64,000 bases of DNA from Paraburkholderia sp. BCC1884 (GCF_900996225.1 NZ_CAAJGL010000063.1:62001-126000); one strand, 5' to 3'. Counted from the stretch's first letter, positions 43,924-52,143 are shown. Notes: generated from the sequence alone by a model not told the origin. Translations and numbers: made by a program.

Positions 43924-44967
43924 TCAGGTGACGATTACACTGTTGCGTGCACTCAGACATTTCGCCGTGTAGTTTCCAATCGCACCCAGCAACTTGCTGG
44001 CACTTGCCTCCGTTACCGCGGGACCGTTGAGCCTGTCCAGTTCATCCGCGAATCCGGAGAAAGCCAGCGGCAGCTTGTTGGCTTCGCCGAGTAGAGCGTC
44101 TCTTTTTCCGTCGATGGCCATGACGGCCGAGAGATCGCTGATCAATATGTCATTCGCCCGTTGTTCAGCGATGAGTTCCTGAATTTCAACATCGAGGGTC
44201 TCGATTCTGGCGTCGAATACCTTGCGCTGATTGGCGAGGTCTGAATACTTGAAACCCTCTGAGATCTCACCCATGATCTTCTTGAGCACTTCTACACCTA
44301 GACGGATCGCCTCCGCCTCCGGCTTTTTGAGGTCGATTTTCTCAAGGTCTTTCGGAATGAAATCCTTGTAAATATCGACAATGCCGCGCGCCCGAATCAC
44401 ATCCTGAGCCTCAATGATCTTCGCCCGGTCTGCGTCAATGGCTTTCCAGCTAGCTCTCTTTGCGACAACGGCATTACTCAGTTCAGGTTGGCGTTGCTCT
44501 TGCTGCGCCAATAGCTCCTTCGTGCGCTCAGCGAGTACGACGCCGCGAACCTCATTCGCCTTCTCTATCACCTGGGCCGCGCCGTTGCGCAACTTGGACT
44601 TCATGCCGCTGATCCGGGTCCCGAATAGCCCAGACTGTTCCTCGCGAGCCGCCTCCAACTCCTTGATGTCCGCGGGGCTGAGCTTGCCCTTCGCGATCTC
44701 TGCGTCAATCTCAGCCAACTGGCCGAATATCTCCCGGAAGTCGAGGCTCTGAGCTTGCGTCGATACGGACACCAACGCTTCGGCCATGGCCTTATCGAGG
44801 TCGAGCGCGTAACCTGATGCCCTTTTCGCCTTATCCATGATGATCATCAACTTGTCTGTCTGGAAAACGGCAAGCCGTGAAATATCCTTTGTCGACTGTG
44901 CAATCAGATGGAAGTCCGGCTCTGAATAACCTGTAGTCGGTGACACGAGTGGTGTGACATTTGACAT
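43924..44967 (-). CDS. Alpha-xenorhabdolysin family binary toxin subunit B (XaxB/YaxB-like)
   Basis: 347 residues, matching XaxB/YaxB (about 350). Nearly all helical with long heptad-like stretches, starting SPTTGYSEPDFHLIAQSTKDISRLA as in the family. The region ARGIVDIYKDFIPKDLEKIDLKKPEAEAIRLGVEVLKKIMGEISEGFKYSDLANQR corresponds to the segment that unfolds to insert into the membrane in XaxB. In Xenorhabdus and Yersinia, XaxB/YaxB builds the lytic alpha-helical pore with subunit A. No Sec signal, as in known members. The gene is 63 bases after the XaxA homologue, the usual A-B order. Confidence 0.85.
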   Translation of the reverse strand: MSNVTPLVSPTTGYSEPDFHLIAQSTKDISRLAVFQTDKLMIIMDKAKRASGYALDLDKAMAEALVSVSTQAQSLDFREIFGQLAEIDAEIAKGKLSPADIKELEAAREEQSGLFGTRISGMKSKLRNGAAQVIEKANEVRGVVLAERTKELLAQQEQRQPELSNAVVAKRASWKAIDADRAKIIEAQDVIRARGIVDIYKDFIPKDLEKIDLKKPEAEAIRLGVEVLKKIMGEISEGFKYSDLANQRKVFDARIETLDVEIQELIAEQRANDILISDLSAVMAIDGKRDALLGEANKLPLAFSGFADELDRLNGPAVTEASASKLLGAIGNYTAKCLSARNSVIVT

Positions 44968-45030
44968 GATGAAGCACCTCGCCGTTGATGCGATAAGGAA
45001 TAGCCGTCGAGCACTTTGCGCAACCGGGAC

Positions 45031-46248
45031 TTACAGCCCGCTCCGCTTTTTATATTCCGCCCTGGCTTCGTCGAAGACCTTCACGAGGTCGCCGGACAAA
45101 TCGCCGACTGTCTTCCACGGATCGATCACACTCCGAAAGGAAGAGACGAACGTGCCCAATTTCATTCCATCCTCGATGTTCTTCCACTCCTCTTGCGAGT
45201 TCACGATCAGACTGAGTATCGAGGCCCACATGTATTCGAGGTGTCCCATCGCAGTCTCTGCGTCGAGCATCCGGGTGCCGATGTCGCTGAAATCGAGTGC
45301 GAGGGTATCAATCGCTTTCTGGAGCTTCTTCGATCCGGACACCTTGTCCTTCAAGGCCCGCACTTCCTCGATCAGTTCATTCTTTTCTTTACGGGCGGCT
45401 TCGGCCTTGGCTCCAAAGATTCCTCCGGTGATGGCCAGTCCAATGATGCCGCCTGCGGCACCCGTAAACGCCAACCCGACGTATTTGTCATAGTCTTTCT
45501 TCAGTTGCTCGATCCGCCCTTCTTTTTCCGTCACGGAGTCCTCATCCGCCTTGATCGTCTCCGCCAGTTTGTTGTCCGCCATCGTCTTCCGCTTTCTGGC
45601 GACCTGGGGCTCCAGTCCGGGCGTGTCGGTTCCCGTCGAGAGCTTGCCGCCAACCAGGATGAGACGGTAGTCGCTAACCGTTTGCTTTACCGCGGCCGTT
45701 TTCGTCTGCTGCTTCCCGGCGTCTATGCGCATCAATTCGAGGATTTCGCCGATGGACTGGGCAATCGCCCTGTCGTCCGGTCCATAGGTGATGTCCGCGG
45801 GTTTGTTGCCGGAAATACCGCCCAACGTCCCCTTCGCCCTCTCTAGCACTGGCATTTCCTTTATGTCGCCAATAATGCCTTCACCTGTCGTCACGAACTT
45901 TCTCGAGAATCCCTTTAGCTCGATGCTCTGGTTGAACACTGCTTCATGGACGCCCTCCCAGCCGAGGCCATGTTTTGAGATCTGCTGGAAAAGGTCCGTG
46001 ATGTCCGCTGGCTCAAGGCCCGCTATTCCACTCGACTTGTAACCGACGTAGCCCTCAACCTCGTCCGCCTTTACCGGCAGACCTTTAGCTTTTCTGACGT
46101 ACAGACTGATGTTGATCAGGTCTTCTTTGGTGAAAATTCCGCCCGGTCTTGCCACGCCCTGTTCCGTGCCAGTGAGTAGCTTCAACGCCGTCGCTGCGAC
46201 ATCGGTTAGTTTAATTTTCTTCTCGGGTGCCACCATCGGTTGAGACAT
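45031..46248 (-). CDS. Alpha-xenorhabdolysin family binary toxin subunit A (XaxA/YaxA-like)
   Basis: 405 residues, the size of XaxA/YaxA (about 410). Strong family blocks along the whole chain: ARPGGIFTKEDLINISLYVRK (33-53), GYKSSGIAGLEPADI (69-83), VSDYRLILVGG (191-201), IEQLKKDYDKYVGLAFTGAAGG (246-267) and DFSDIGTRMLDAETAMGHLEYMW (319-341). The hydrophobic segment at about 257-280 between two long coiled-coil helices is the membrane-touching head. Known XaxA/YaxA dimerises with subunit B and triggers pore formation in target cells. Flanked by a second A-like gene upstream and the B gene downstream. Confidence 0.92.
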   Translation of the reverse strand: MSQPMVAPEKKIKLTDVAATALKLLTGTEQGVARPGGIFTKEDLINISLYVRKAKGLPVKADEVEGYVGYKSSGIAGLEPADITDLFQQISKHGLGWEGVHEAVFNQSIELKGFSRKFVTTGEGIIGDIKEMPVLERAKGTLGGISGNKPADITYGPDDRAIAQSIGEILELMRIDAGKQQTKTAAVKQTVSDYRLILVGGKLSTGTDTPGLEPQVARKRKTMADNKLAETIKADEDSVTEKEGRIEQLKKDYDKYVGLAFTGAAGGIIGLAITGGIFGAKAEAARKEKNELIEEVRALKDKVSGSKKLQKAIDTLALDFSDIGTRMLDAETAMGHLEYMWASILSLIVNSQEEWKNIEDGMKLGTFVSSFRSVIDPWKTVGDLSGDLVKVFDEARAEYKKRSGL

Positions 46249-46350
46249 AATCCGTTCTCCTTAGTGAAACAACGGGATACTCTTATTTACAGTCGATACG
46301 GTCGTGGCGCCCTAATATCGCAGCGCCACAACCTATGTAAAAAAAGGCGA

Positions 46351-47436
46351 TCAAAAGATGCCACTAAGTTCCGTGGCTCTGTCCTGGACAAACTTCCAGT
46401 TGTTGACGATGACTTGAAATTCGACAACAAACGTCAAAAGTTTCCTGTTGCTATCGATACTTTCGAATTGCTCGGCGGCGCTTTCGAGAGCCGCGCCAGC
46501 CTCCCTCCACGCAAGCCAGAGATGCCCGGTGGCCATTTCGGCGTCGAGCATTACCGTGCCAAGTTGGGTGAGATGTACGAAGAGGCGGCCCATTGTGTAG
46601 GTCACCCGCTGCTTGTCGCGATAGACGTCTATTTGACTCTTTAGCGTCTGAATTGCAGTGTCGAGTGCTCTTTTCTTAGCCGCAATGCTCGCCGCGTTAC
46701 GGCTGTCGGTCTGCACGGCGCGCTCATACTCCCGCTGCAGGGCCGCGATCATCGGCTCTACCGTGATTTCGTTGCCGATCCTTTCCGGATTCAAATGCTT
46801 GACGGCGAGTCGCTTCCCGGCCACAACCGGTTCGAGGACCTCGATGCCTGCACGAAAGCTCGCCAATAGATGCATGGCCTGCTCGGTGTCGCCCACCTTT
46901 TCGCGATTGATCGCCTGCAGGCTTGCCATCTGCCCGGCGAGTAGGCCCCTCTTCTGGAGGTCGTCCGGTCCGAAGCGCTCATCCGGTATATCGATGTGTG
47001 GTAGTGCGCCCGACGCATCTCCGATCGTAGTGCGGGCCCTGACGTAAGCTGGCATCGCCTGAATCGCTCTGATGAGCGATTCGCCCGAAGGGACGATCCT
47101 GTCGGCAATCAACATTAGTGCTGTCGTCTGCCGATGGATGGCCTCTTTCGCGGGTTCCCACTCATCGGCATTGCTGTGAATGCGCTCAAAAAGGCTGCGC
47201 AAATCGGCCGGTTCGAGCCCTGCGACCCCTACCGTCTCAGACCCTACGTACACCTTTACGAGCTGCAGAACGGTTGGCAGGCTCGATGCATAGGTCACGT
47301 AATCCTGGATCTTGTCGCGGTCGTCGGCCGTGAAGCGCACGCTTTCAGCGGAAGCAGCCCCGGCACCCGTGGTCTGGTCAAGTAGCGCAGTCATGATTCT
47401 CGTATTGATATCTGGCCAATTCGCGCCGCCTGTCAT
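46351..47436 (-). CDS. XaxA-like paralogue lacking the hydrophobic membrane segment
   Basis: About 361 residues from the ATG at 47436, which aligns the N-terminus residue for residue with the XaxA homologue encoded downstream; other starts are TTG 47451 and ATG 47394. Shared blocks: VGVAGLEPADLRSLFERI, IVPSGESLIRAIQAMP, and MLDAEMATGHLWLAW. The part that is hydrophobic in XaxA (YVGLAFTGAAGGIIGLAITGGIFG) is replaced by a shorter polar sequence (AVQTDSRNAASIAAKKRA), about 14 residues shorter overall between the flanking landmarks. It therefore keeps the coiled-coil fold but should not insert into a membrane. It might scaffold, inhibit or retarget the A-B toxin. Confidence 0.8.
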   Translation of the reverse strand: MTGGANWPDINTRIMTALLDQTTGAGAASAESVRFTADDRDKIQDYVTYASSLPTVLQLVKVYVGSETVGVAGLEPADLRSLFERIHSNADEWEPAKEAIHRQTTALMLIADRIVPSGESLIRAIQAMPAYVRARTTIGDASGALPHIDIPDERFGPDDLQKRGLLAGQMASLQAINREKVGDTEQAMHLLASFRAGIEVLEPVVAGKRLAVKHLNPERIGNEITVEPMIAALQREYERAVQTDSRNAASIAAKKRALDTAIQTLKSQIDVYRDKQRVTYTMGRLFVHLTQLGTVMLDAEMATGHLWLAWREAGAALESAAEQFESIDSNRKLLTFVVEFQVIVNNWKFVQDRATELSGIF

Positions 47437-47568
47437 TGACTTCAAAGTCAAGCGGGACTTAATTTATTATTTCGGTATACGAACTATTTATGTCGTTTTT
47501 ACGACAAGGATGAGTCGTCTGCTCAAACAGATGGTCAACGACCATCGGCTGTGACGGCCCTCCTTGAC

Positions 47569-48216
47569 TCACGCCAACTGCAACGCCGACCTTGCAGCGT
47601 TCCAGAAGGCGACGCGCTTTTCCTGCCCGTCCATAGCAGGGCCGTTGATGATTCGCGTTGTAGCCGCGAAATCATCCCGATCTGCCGGGCCGTTGCATCC
47701 GTTCGTTTTCCAGAACCAGCCCGCGGAACGGACGGCGAGCTTGTCGACAGTCGCCAGCAAGTCAGGCTCAGCAACGAGGTCCAATCCGAGAGCTTTGCCA
47801 CAGGCGGCGTAATTGTCCCGAAACGTAATCTGCTTTAGTCCACGTCCTCGGTATCGCCAACCATCTCCGGACGCGGGGTCGCCGTTGCCGTACCGTCCTC
47901 CGTAAGCCAGGTTGGCAATCTGCTGCTGGCGAACAAGCGGTACTTCTGCCTCGCTCTGCTGGCGTCCAAGCTTTCCGCGCTCATGCACCGGCACACGAGA
48001 AAAAATCGCGAGCGCCGAGGGCTTGTAGTTAAATGACTCGGAGAGATATCTGAAGCCACCCGATTCGTGACGAATCTGCGCGATAAATGCCGCTTGCCTT
48101 TGGGGCGTGCTGATGCCGAATTCATCCGTGGTGGCCACCAGAAGATCGAACCAGCGGCTGGCAAGCTCCTCCGACAGACCAGCGGCTCGCCGAAACGTCT
48201 GCTTGTCCATTTGCAT
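47569..48216 (-). CDS. Glycoside hydrolase family 19 endolysin/chitinase-like protein
   Basis: 215 residues; ATG at 48216, with another in-frame ATG at 48210 better spaced from a GGA. GH19 catalytic core: QRQAAFIAQIRHESGGFRYLSESFNYKP carries the general-acid Glu in HESGGF, YGGRYGNGDPASGDGWRYRGRGLKQITFRDNY the second catalytic region, and the final AATTRIINGPAMDGQEKRVAFW the conserved INGG-like block. There is no signal peptide, as in phage endolysins of this family. It is the first gene of the toxin-like operon, 117-130 bases before the XaxA paralogue. A peptidoglycan-cutting role in toxin release is plausible. Confidence 0.85.
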   Translation of the reverse strand: MQMDKQTFRRAAGLSEELASRWFDLLVATTDEFGISTPQRQAAFIAQIRHESGGFRYLSESFNYKPSALAIFSRVPVHERGKLGRQQSEAEVPLVRQQQIANLAYGGRYGNGDPASGDGWRYRGRGLKQITFRDNYAACGKALGLDLVAEPDLLATVDKLAVRSAGWFWKTNGCNGPADRDDFAATTRIINGPAMDGQEKRVAFWNAARSALQLA

Positions 48217-48465
48217 TCCAGAATAGACGGTCGTGTAACGGATAATTTACTTAGATTGCAACCCTAACGCACACAACTATCCCTATTCCGAAACTTACTT
48301 TCCGGAATAAATTATTCGATCAGAAAAATAATACGATAGCGGAATAATAACTTTATTTTTTATTTAGATTTCTGGCACTACAATTGCGGACCATTAGCCA
48401 TTAATGGCTAAAATGAAGTGCAATAAATAAAATTGGCAAAATCATCGCCTCCACCCGAATTTTGA
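48217..48465. promoter_or_regulatory. AT-rich leader of the toxin-like operon with an 18-bp palindrome
   Basis: This stretch is strikingly AT-rich compared with the surroundings. It contains the perfect palindrome TTAGCCATTAATGGCTAA at 48394-48411 and an inverted repeat TATTCCG (48284-48290) / CGGAATA (48303-48309), with a further GCGGAATAA near 48350. These lie 70-200 bases upstream of the endolysin start and are the likely operator/promoter elements of the operon. AT-rich leaders like this are typical targets of H-NS-type silencers. Confidence 0.55.
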
Positions 48466-48882
48466 ATGGAAACTTTATACGCGGCTTTTATCAAGAACTG
48501 CGGACAGGTACGAATGTACAACAAAGCCTGCTGCAATGGGGGGGTGCATTCCGCAGGATTCGGTGGGAGTCGAGGCCAGGCTTTTGACCTGATCGGCGTC
48601 GAATTGCGAACTCAGACGGTACACATGAAAGATATGTTCAATCCGGAAAAAGTCAAGAAATTCGGGTCTATTTTTTGCGCAGCACTCGCCTTGATATTGT
48701 GTCAGCGGTTGTGCAGCTTTTTTCCTGTAAAAGCGTTCAGGCTATTCCATCGAGAAGCGGAGATCACGCGTTCATGTTGAGATAGATTTTTCCACCCATC
48801 CACTCTTCGTCTCACTCAGCCGGCAAGGCAGAGACTAGATGGGGGCAGGATGAGGCATTGAAGAAGATCGAGGCGACGTGCG

Positions 48883-48963
48883 TTCGGCGCTATTGATGGG
48901 AGCAAGTTCAAAGCGGTCATCGACCGGCACACTCGCTCGATCGCAGATTGTTGTCGAATTTGA
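48883..48963 (+). mobile_element. Transposase fragment (IS1182/IS5-like)
   Basis: The frame at 48883-48960 reads FGAIDGSKFKAVIDRHTRSIADCCRI and stops at 48961-48963. The AIDGSKFKAV block is the DDE-transposase motif around the first catalytic Asp of IS1182-type elements. No further transposase sequence or terminal repeats are visible, so this is a short relic of an insertion between the toxin-like operon and the VOC gene. Confidence 0.4.
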
Positions 48964-49060
48964 CGTGTCCGTGGAATGACTCTTGTTGGCGGGATAGCGC
49001 CCCCCTACTTTTGGGTCAATCTCGGTGTCGTCGTGGACCTCACCACTGGGACGGTTTTTT

Positions 49061-49411
49061 ATGAATTCAGCTATATGCGCAGTGCTAATTTATGTTCCGG
49101 ACGTACCGGCCGCACTCGATTGGTATCAGTCAGCTTTTCGCGGTTCGGAAAGGAGGCTGCTAGGCGAATTTGATTTTATCTGTCTGGACTTCAACGGCGT
49201 CAGTCTTGAGATCGTCCCTTCCGATGAAAAGTTGTCGTCGGGTGCAGCTGGCACTGTTGTCTATTGGACGGTGGAGGACTTCGACGAAACGTTAGCGCAT
49301 TTGCTCGCTGTCGGCGGTACGTTATATCGAGGACCTGGCCGTATTGAGGAAGCTAAGCAAATGTGTATGGTGCGCGACCCTTGGGGGAACTGCATCGGAC
49401 TGCGCGGTTGA
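49061..49411 (+). CDS. VOC superfamily (glyoxalase/bleomycin-resistance) protein
   Basis: 116 residues from the ATG at 49061 (MNSAICAVLIYVPDVPAALDWYQ); a GTG at 49025 in frame adds an unconserved tail. Two beta-alpha-beta-beta-beta halves: VLIYVPDVPAALDWYQSAF...ICLDFNGVSLEIVPSDE, then GTVVYWTVEDFDETLAHLLAVGGTLYRGPGRIE...MVRDPWGNCIGLRG. The closing RDPWGNCIGL is a hallmark of the family. Members bind metals, toxins or small substrates; which applies here cannot be told. It stands alone between an IS relic and a long AT-rich gap. Confidence 0.75.
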   Translation: MNSAICAVLIYVPDVPAALDWYQSAFRGSERRLLGEFDFICLDFNGVSLEIVPSDEKLSSGAAGTVVYWTVEDFDETLAHLLAVGGTLYRGPGRIEEAKQMCMVRDPWGNCIGLRG

Positions 49412-50152
49412 CGACACATGACGCCAGCGCGGACTTTATTAGTAAAACGTTCTTACCGTCCCGCCATTCCCCTATACCCCTCTATCGTTAATTTTTAACG
49501 CAATAGGACAAGGAGCAGGGTGCGAAGGCGAAGCGCCAGATAGCTTAGGCGAATCACCAAACGAAACCGGCTCTACTGCTTCGCATAACTGCATCTCTCC
49601 ATTCGATTCGCGTTTCCCTTGTAATGGAATGGGAACTCGATGGGCATCGTAATAGTAACTGCCATCGAATCGCCTTTGACCAGACTCGTTTCAATTTATG
49701 TCATCGTAGGTTTGTAACGACAAATGGACCGGCACGCTACCGATCGTGCCGACGTAGTTTCTGATTTTATTTCACCCGGCATCCGCAGACGTCGCGACCG
49801 CGAACAACGTCACGCATAGGGTCGTGAAATAAATTTTTTATGCATTTTATAGATTATTTCAATGGTCTCGGATCAAAAAGCTAGCGAATTGTCGGCGATC
49901 CAATTCACCTTGTCGAACGTCTTAAATTAGGCTGAATTTGGTTCGACATAATTGACCTATCTTTGCGTCTTGCATTTCGTTTGCAGTGGCCACCGCTTCA
50001 AATTGCGCACATGTCTGCCCAGCCGGTTCTTGCGGCCGAGCGTGGTCGCGCGTACAGACTGTCGATTGACTCCTGTGGTTTGGTTGACCGCGTGGATTCA
50101 TCTGCATCCAATGGGTATAGCCGTCAATTCAAGCCGCGCGTGGAGCAAGCCA
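49412..50152. other. Long AT-rich intergenic region with inverted repeats
   Basis: About 740 bases with no supported gene. Two inverted repeats stand out: GGCACG (49731-49736) / CGTGCC (49745-49750), and TTATTTCAC (49767-49775) / GTGAAATAA (49824-49832), the latter followed by ATTTTTTATG. The second could fold into a long stem and terminate transcription. The composition resembles the toxin-operon leader more than the flanking genes. Confidence 0.4.
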
Positions 50153-50935
50153 ATGATGAGCACATGGTTGCACAACCTGCCAATATGGCTAATGACTCTC
50201 ATCGCCTTCGGTGCGACATTTCTCGCGGGCGCTGCGCTTCATGTCATCACCGCCAAGCTCGCTGGCAGCAAGCATGGCCGGTCATACGGGGCCATTTCCC
50301 CAGCCTTGCTTTCTCCAATCGGCATTATCTTTGGTCTCTTCATCGCATTTACTGCCGCACAAGTCTGGAACGATACGGCTCGCGCTAATGCCGCGGTAAA
50401 CACGGAAGCCGGTGCGCTACGCACGATCGTTGTCATGTCTGCCGTTCTGCCGCAAGAATCACAAGTCGAATTACGCAAGCTGCTACGAGACTATATCCAG
50501 TACACGGCAACTACCGAATGGCCGCTGATGGCGAAGGGAGCCGTCACGCTCAACATCAGTCCTCCGTCGTTAAACAAGGCACTTCAGTCCACACTTTCTC
50601 TAACCGTGAATACACCCGGACAGCAGACAGCGCAGCGCGAGGTGGTGGCATCCTTGCGACAGGCACTCGAAGCTCGTCGCGAGCGGATTCTGATTAGCCG
50701 CACCGAGGTAAACGGTGTCAAGTGGGCATGCCTGATATTTCTCGGCATCTGCCTGTTGTTCGCGATCGCGTTGGTTCATTGTGGAAACCGCCTGGCATCT
50801 GCCGTAGCAATCGGTCTGTTTTCCGCTGTATTCGCAACGACCATCTTGCTCATCCTTGCTCACGACCGGCCCTTTACAGGGGAGGTCGCCCTGACGCCCG
50901 AACCGCTTCTGCAAGTCATCCCCGCAGAGCGCTGA
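50153..50935 (+). CDS. DUF4239-family membrane protein
   Basis: 260 residues from the ATG at 50153 (MMSTWLHNLPIW), which has a GGAG ribosome site at 50142; the frame is open to 49952 but those residues are not conserved. Two helices at the start (PIWLMTLIAFGATFLAGAALHVI and ISPALLSPIGIIFGLFIAFTAAQVW) and two at the end (GVKWACLIFLGICLLFAIALV and LASAVAIGLFSAVFATTILLILAH) flank a cytoplasmic or periplasmic helical domain, the DUF4239 layout, which resembles bestrophin-like channels. The final ILAHDRPFTGEVALTPEPL is a conserved family ending. Function undescribed. Confidence 0.75.
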   Translation: MMSTWLHNLPIWLMTLIAFGATFLAGAALHVITAKLAGSKHGRSYGAISPALLSPIGIIFGLFIAFTAAQVWNDTARANAAVNTEAGALRTIVVMSAVLPQESQVELRKLLRDYIQYTATTEWPLMAKGAVTLNISPPSLNKALQSTLSLTVNTPGQQTAQREVVASLRQALEARRERILISRTEVNGVKWACLIFLGICLLFAIALVHCGNRLASAVAIGLFSAVFATTILLILAHDRPFTGEVALTPEPLLQVIPAER

Positions 50936-51154
50936 ACCCAAGGTTTAAATGATGGGTCTAGAGTCGCGGAAGCGATGCGAGACCTGGGCAAGCATAACGG
51001 CTGGAATGAGAAAATCTGGCGATGGATGAAGTAGTGGTTTCTCCATTGGTTTTGAGTCAGAGAGATTAGTTGCTATACGCCTGCGTCACCCGAAGCGAAT
51101 TCAAAGAGGCCCCTCGTTGGCGGGGCCGTGAGCGACGAAATCCCCGCACTTCCG

Positions 51155-51340
51155 TTAGTACGTCACAGAAGTCCCACTGCCAGTAAAGCTGTGCTGAGTA
51201 GGAGCGTCATTTGCATAGTCGGAGACTGCCTGGATGATGTTGACGATCTGCTGCGGCAACCTGCCGCCGCTGACGGCGTTCATTGCAGTACGATCCATCT
51301 CAACGGCTACGGCGAGGTCTTTGATTACGAGCGTGTTCAT
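51155..51340 (-). CDS. Small peptide with a double-glycine-type leader
   Basis: 61 residues with a well-placed GGAG ribosome site 7 bases before the ATG at 51340. The N-terminus MNTLVIKDLAVAVEMDRTAMNAVSGG reads as a double-glycine leader: a hydrophobic and acidic amphipathic helix ending in Gly-Gly at 25-26, similar to 'IKDLxxxxELDRxAMxAVxGG' leaders I know from Burkholderiales. The remaining 35-residue core (RLPQQIVNIIQAVSDYAND, then APTQHSFTGSGTSVTY) is amphipathic then Ser/Thr-rich. Such peptides are cleaved and exported by C39-peptidase ABC transporters; none is in the window. A bacteriocin or signal role is inference. Confidence 0.6.
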   Translation of the reverse strand: MNTLVIKDLAVAVEMDRTAMNAVSGGRLPQQIVNIIQAVSDYANDAPTQHSFTGSGTSVTY

Positions 51341-51630
51341 TTCGAGTCTCCAAAGGTAATTAGTCGGTCAGGAATGTCAGAGCTTGTTTTGAGGGTGTGG
51401 CCACTCCTCGATGAGGATCAAAGCAAAGTGCTTGCCAAGCGGTGCCGCTGCGGAAATCGATTACACAACTCACTGAAAATATTGGATTTTTAATGGCGAT
51501 AAGCGCGAGTCGGTAGGTAGATTTGCGCGCTGCGATCGGTGGGTCGGATCCAACTCTCCGCCTGGCGCTGTTGGCTAGATCGCGACACTTGCGGCCTGCT
51601 TACGTATCCCGTGTTGATCTCTCAAGCTGA

Positions 51631-52020
51631 ATCCGATCAAAACCTGACGACAGTGAGTCTGTCGCGGACAATCTCGCTTTCCTGCTCGATTGTTATGGCC
51701 ACCATGCTGCTGTGGCCTACAGTGGCGAAGTTGCGCTTAGGGTCCTTAGTAACGGCACTTCTGGAAATCACTTTTTTTGACGAGAACCGATTGGTGTCGC
51801 AACCAGCCCGGCAGCACGTGACGAATATCAGGGGTACTTGCCCGAGGTCTTTGCAATGTTGCAGGGGGGAACGGATACAGCGCTAATCGCGGCTTATCTC
51901 GACAAGGTTGCGACCGAGAAAATTGGGTTGGATACGAATTCGGAACACTCCAGGCGCGTCGTCGAATTATTACTCGACCGGAAAACCGAAGTCCAAAGAG
52001 TTCGGCGTCAACAAACATAA
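51631..52020 (+). pseudogene. Decayed response-regulator receiver fragment followed by a small-protein fragment
   Basis: One frame contains two gene relics. From 51631 to 51777 it encodes VADNLAFLLDCYGHHAAVAYSGEVALRVLSN, a receiver-domain piece missing the DD start and the phospho-acceptor. After a TGA at 51778-51780 the same frame continues REPIGVATSPAARDEYQGYLPEVFAMLQGGTDTALIAAYLDKVATEKIGLDTNSEHSRRVVELLLD to a TAA at 52018-52020. The latter is a diverged member of the small 'WDPIGV...DEYDSYV..LL..G' family of unknown function. Both are broken and unlikely to be expressed; an ATG at 51838 could only yield a 60-residue tail. Confidence 0.5.
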
Positions 52021-52143
52021 GCCTATGGGCTGTATTTCAGGTCGAGGGGCAATCGGGATCAGCGTCTCCCACGCTGGATGCTGCACTGTCGCCTGTGTTG
52101 GTAATGAGTGAATTCGCGCGCCAGAGATCTTGTATCTCATCGA

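Noticed and set aside
48466..48780. 104-residue frame with a hydrophobic stretch upstream of the IS relic
   Set aside because: No family resemblance, an implausible Cys-rich start and no clear ribosome site; it could be chance in AT-rich DNA.
51128..51493. Plus-strand frame opposite the GG-leader peptide
   Set aside because: It has no ribosome site or family features, whereas the minus-strand peptide has a GGAG 7 bases before its ATG and a recognisable leader.
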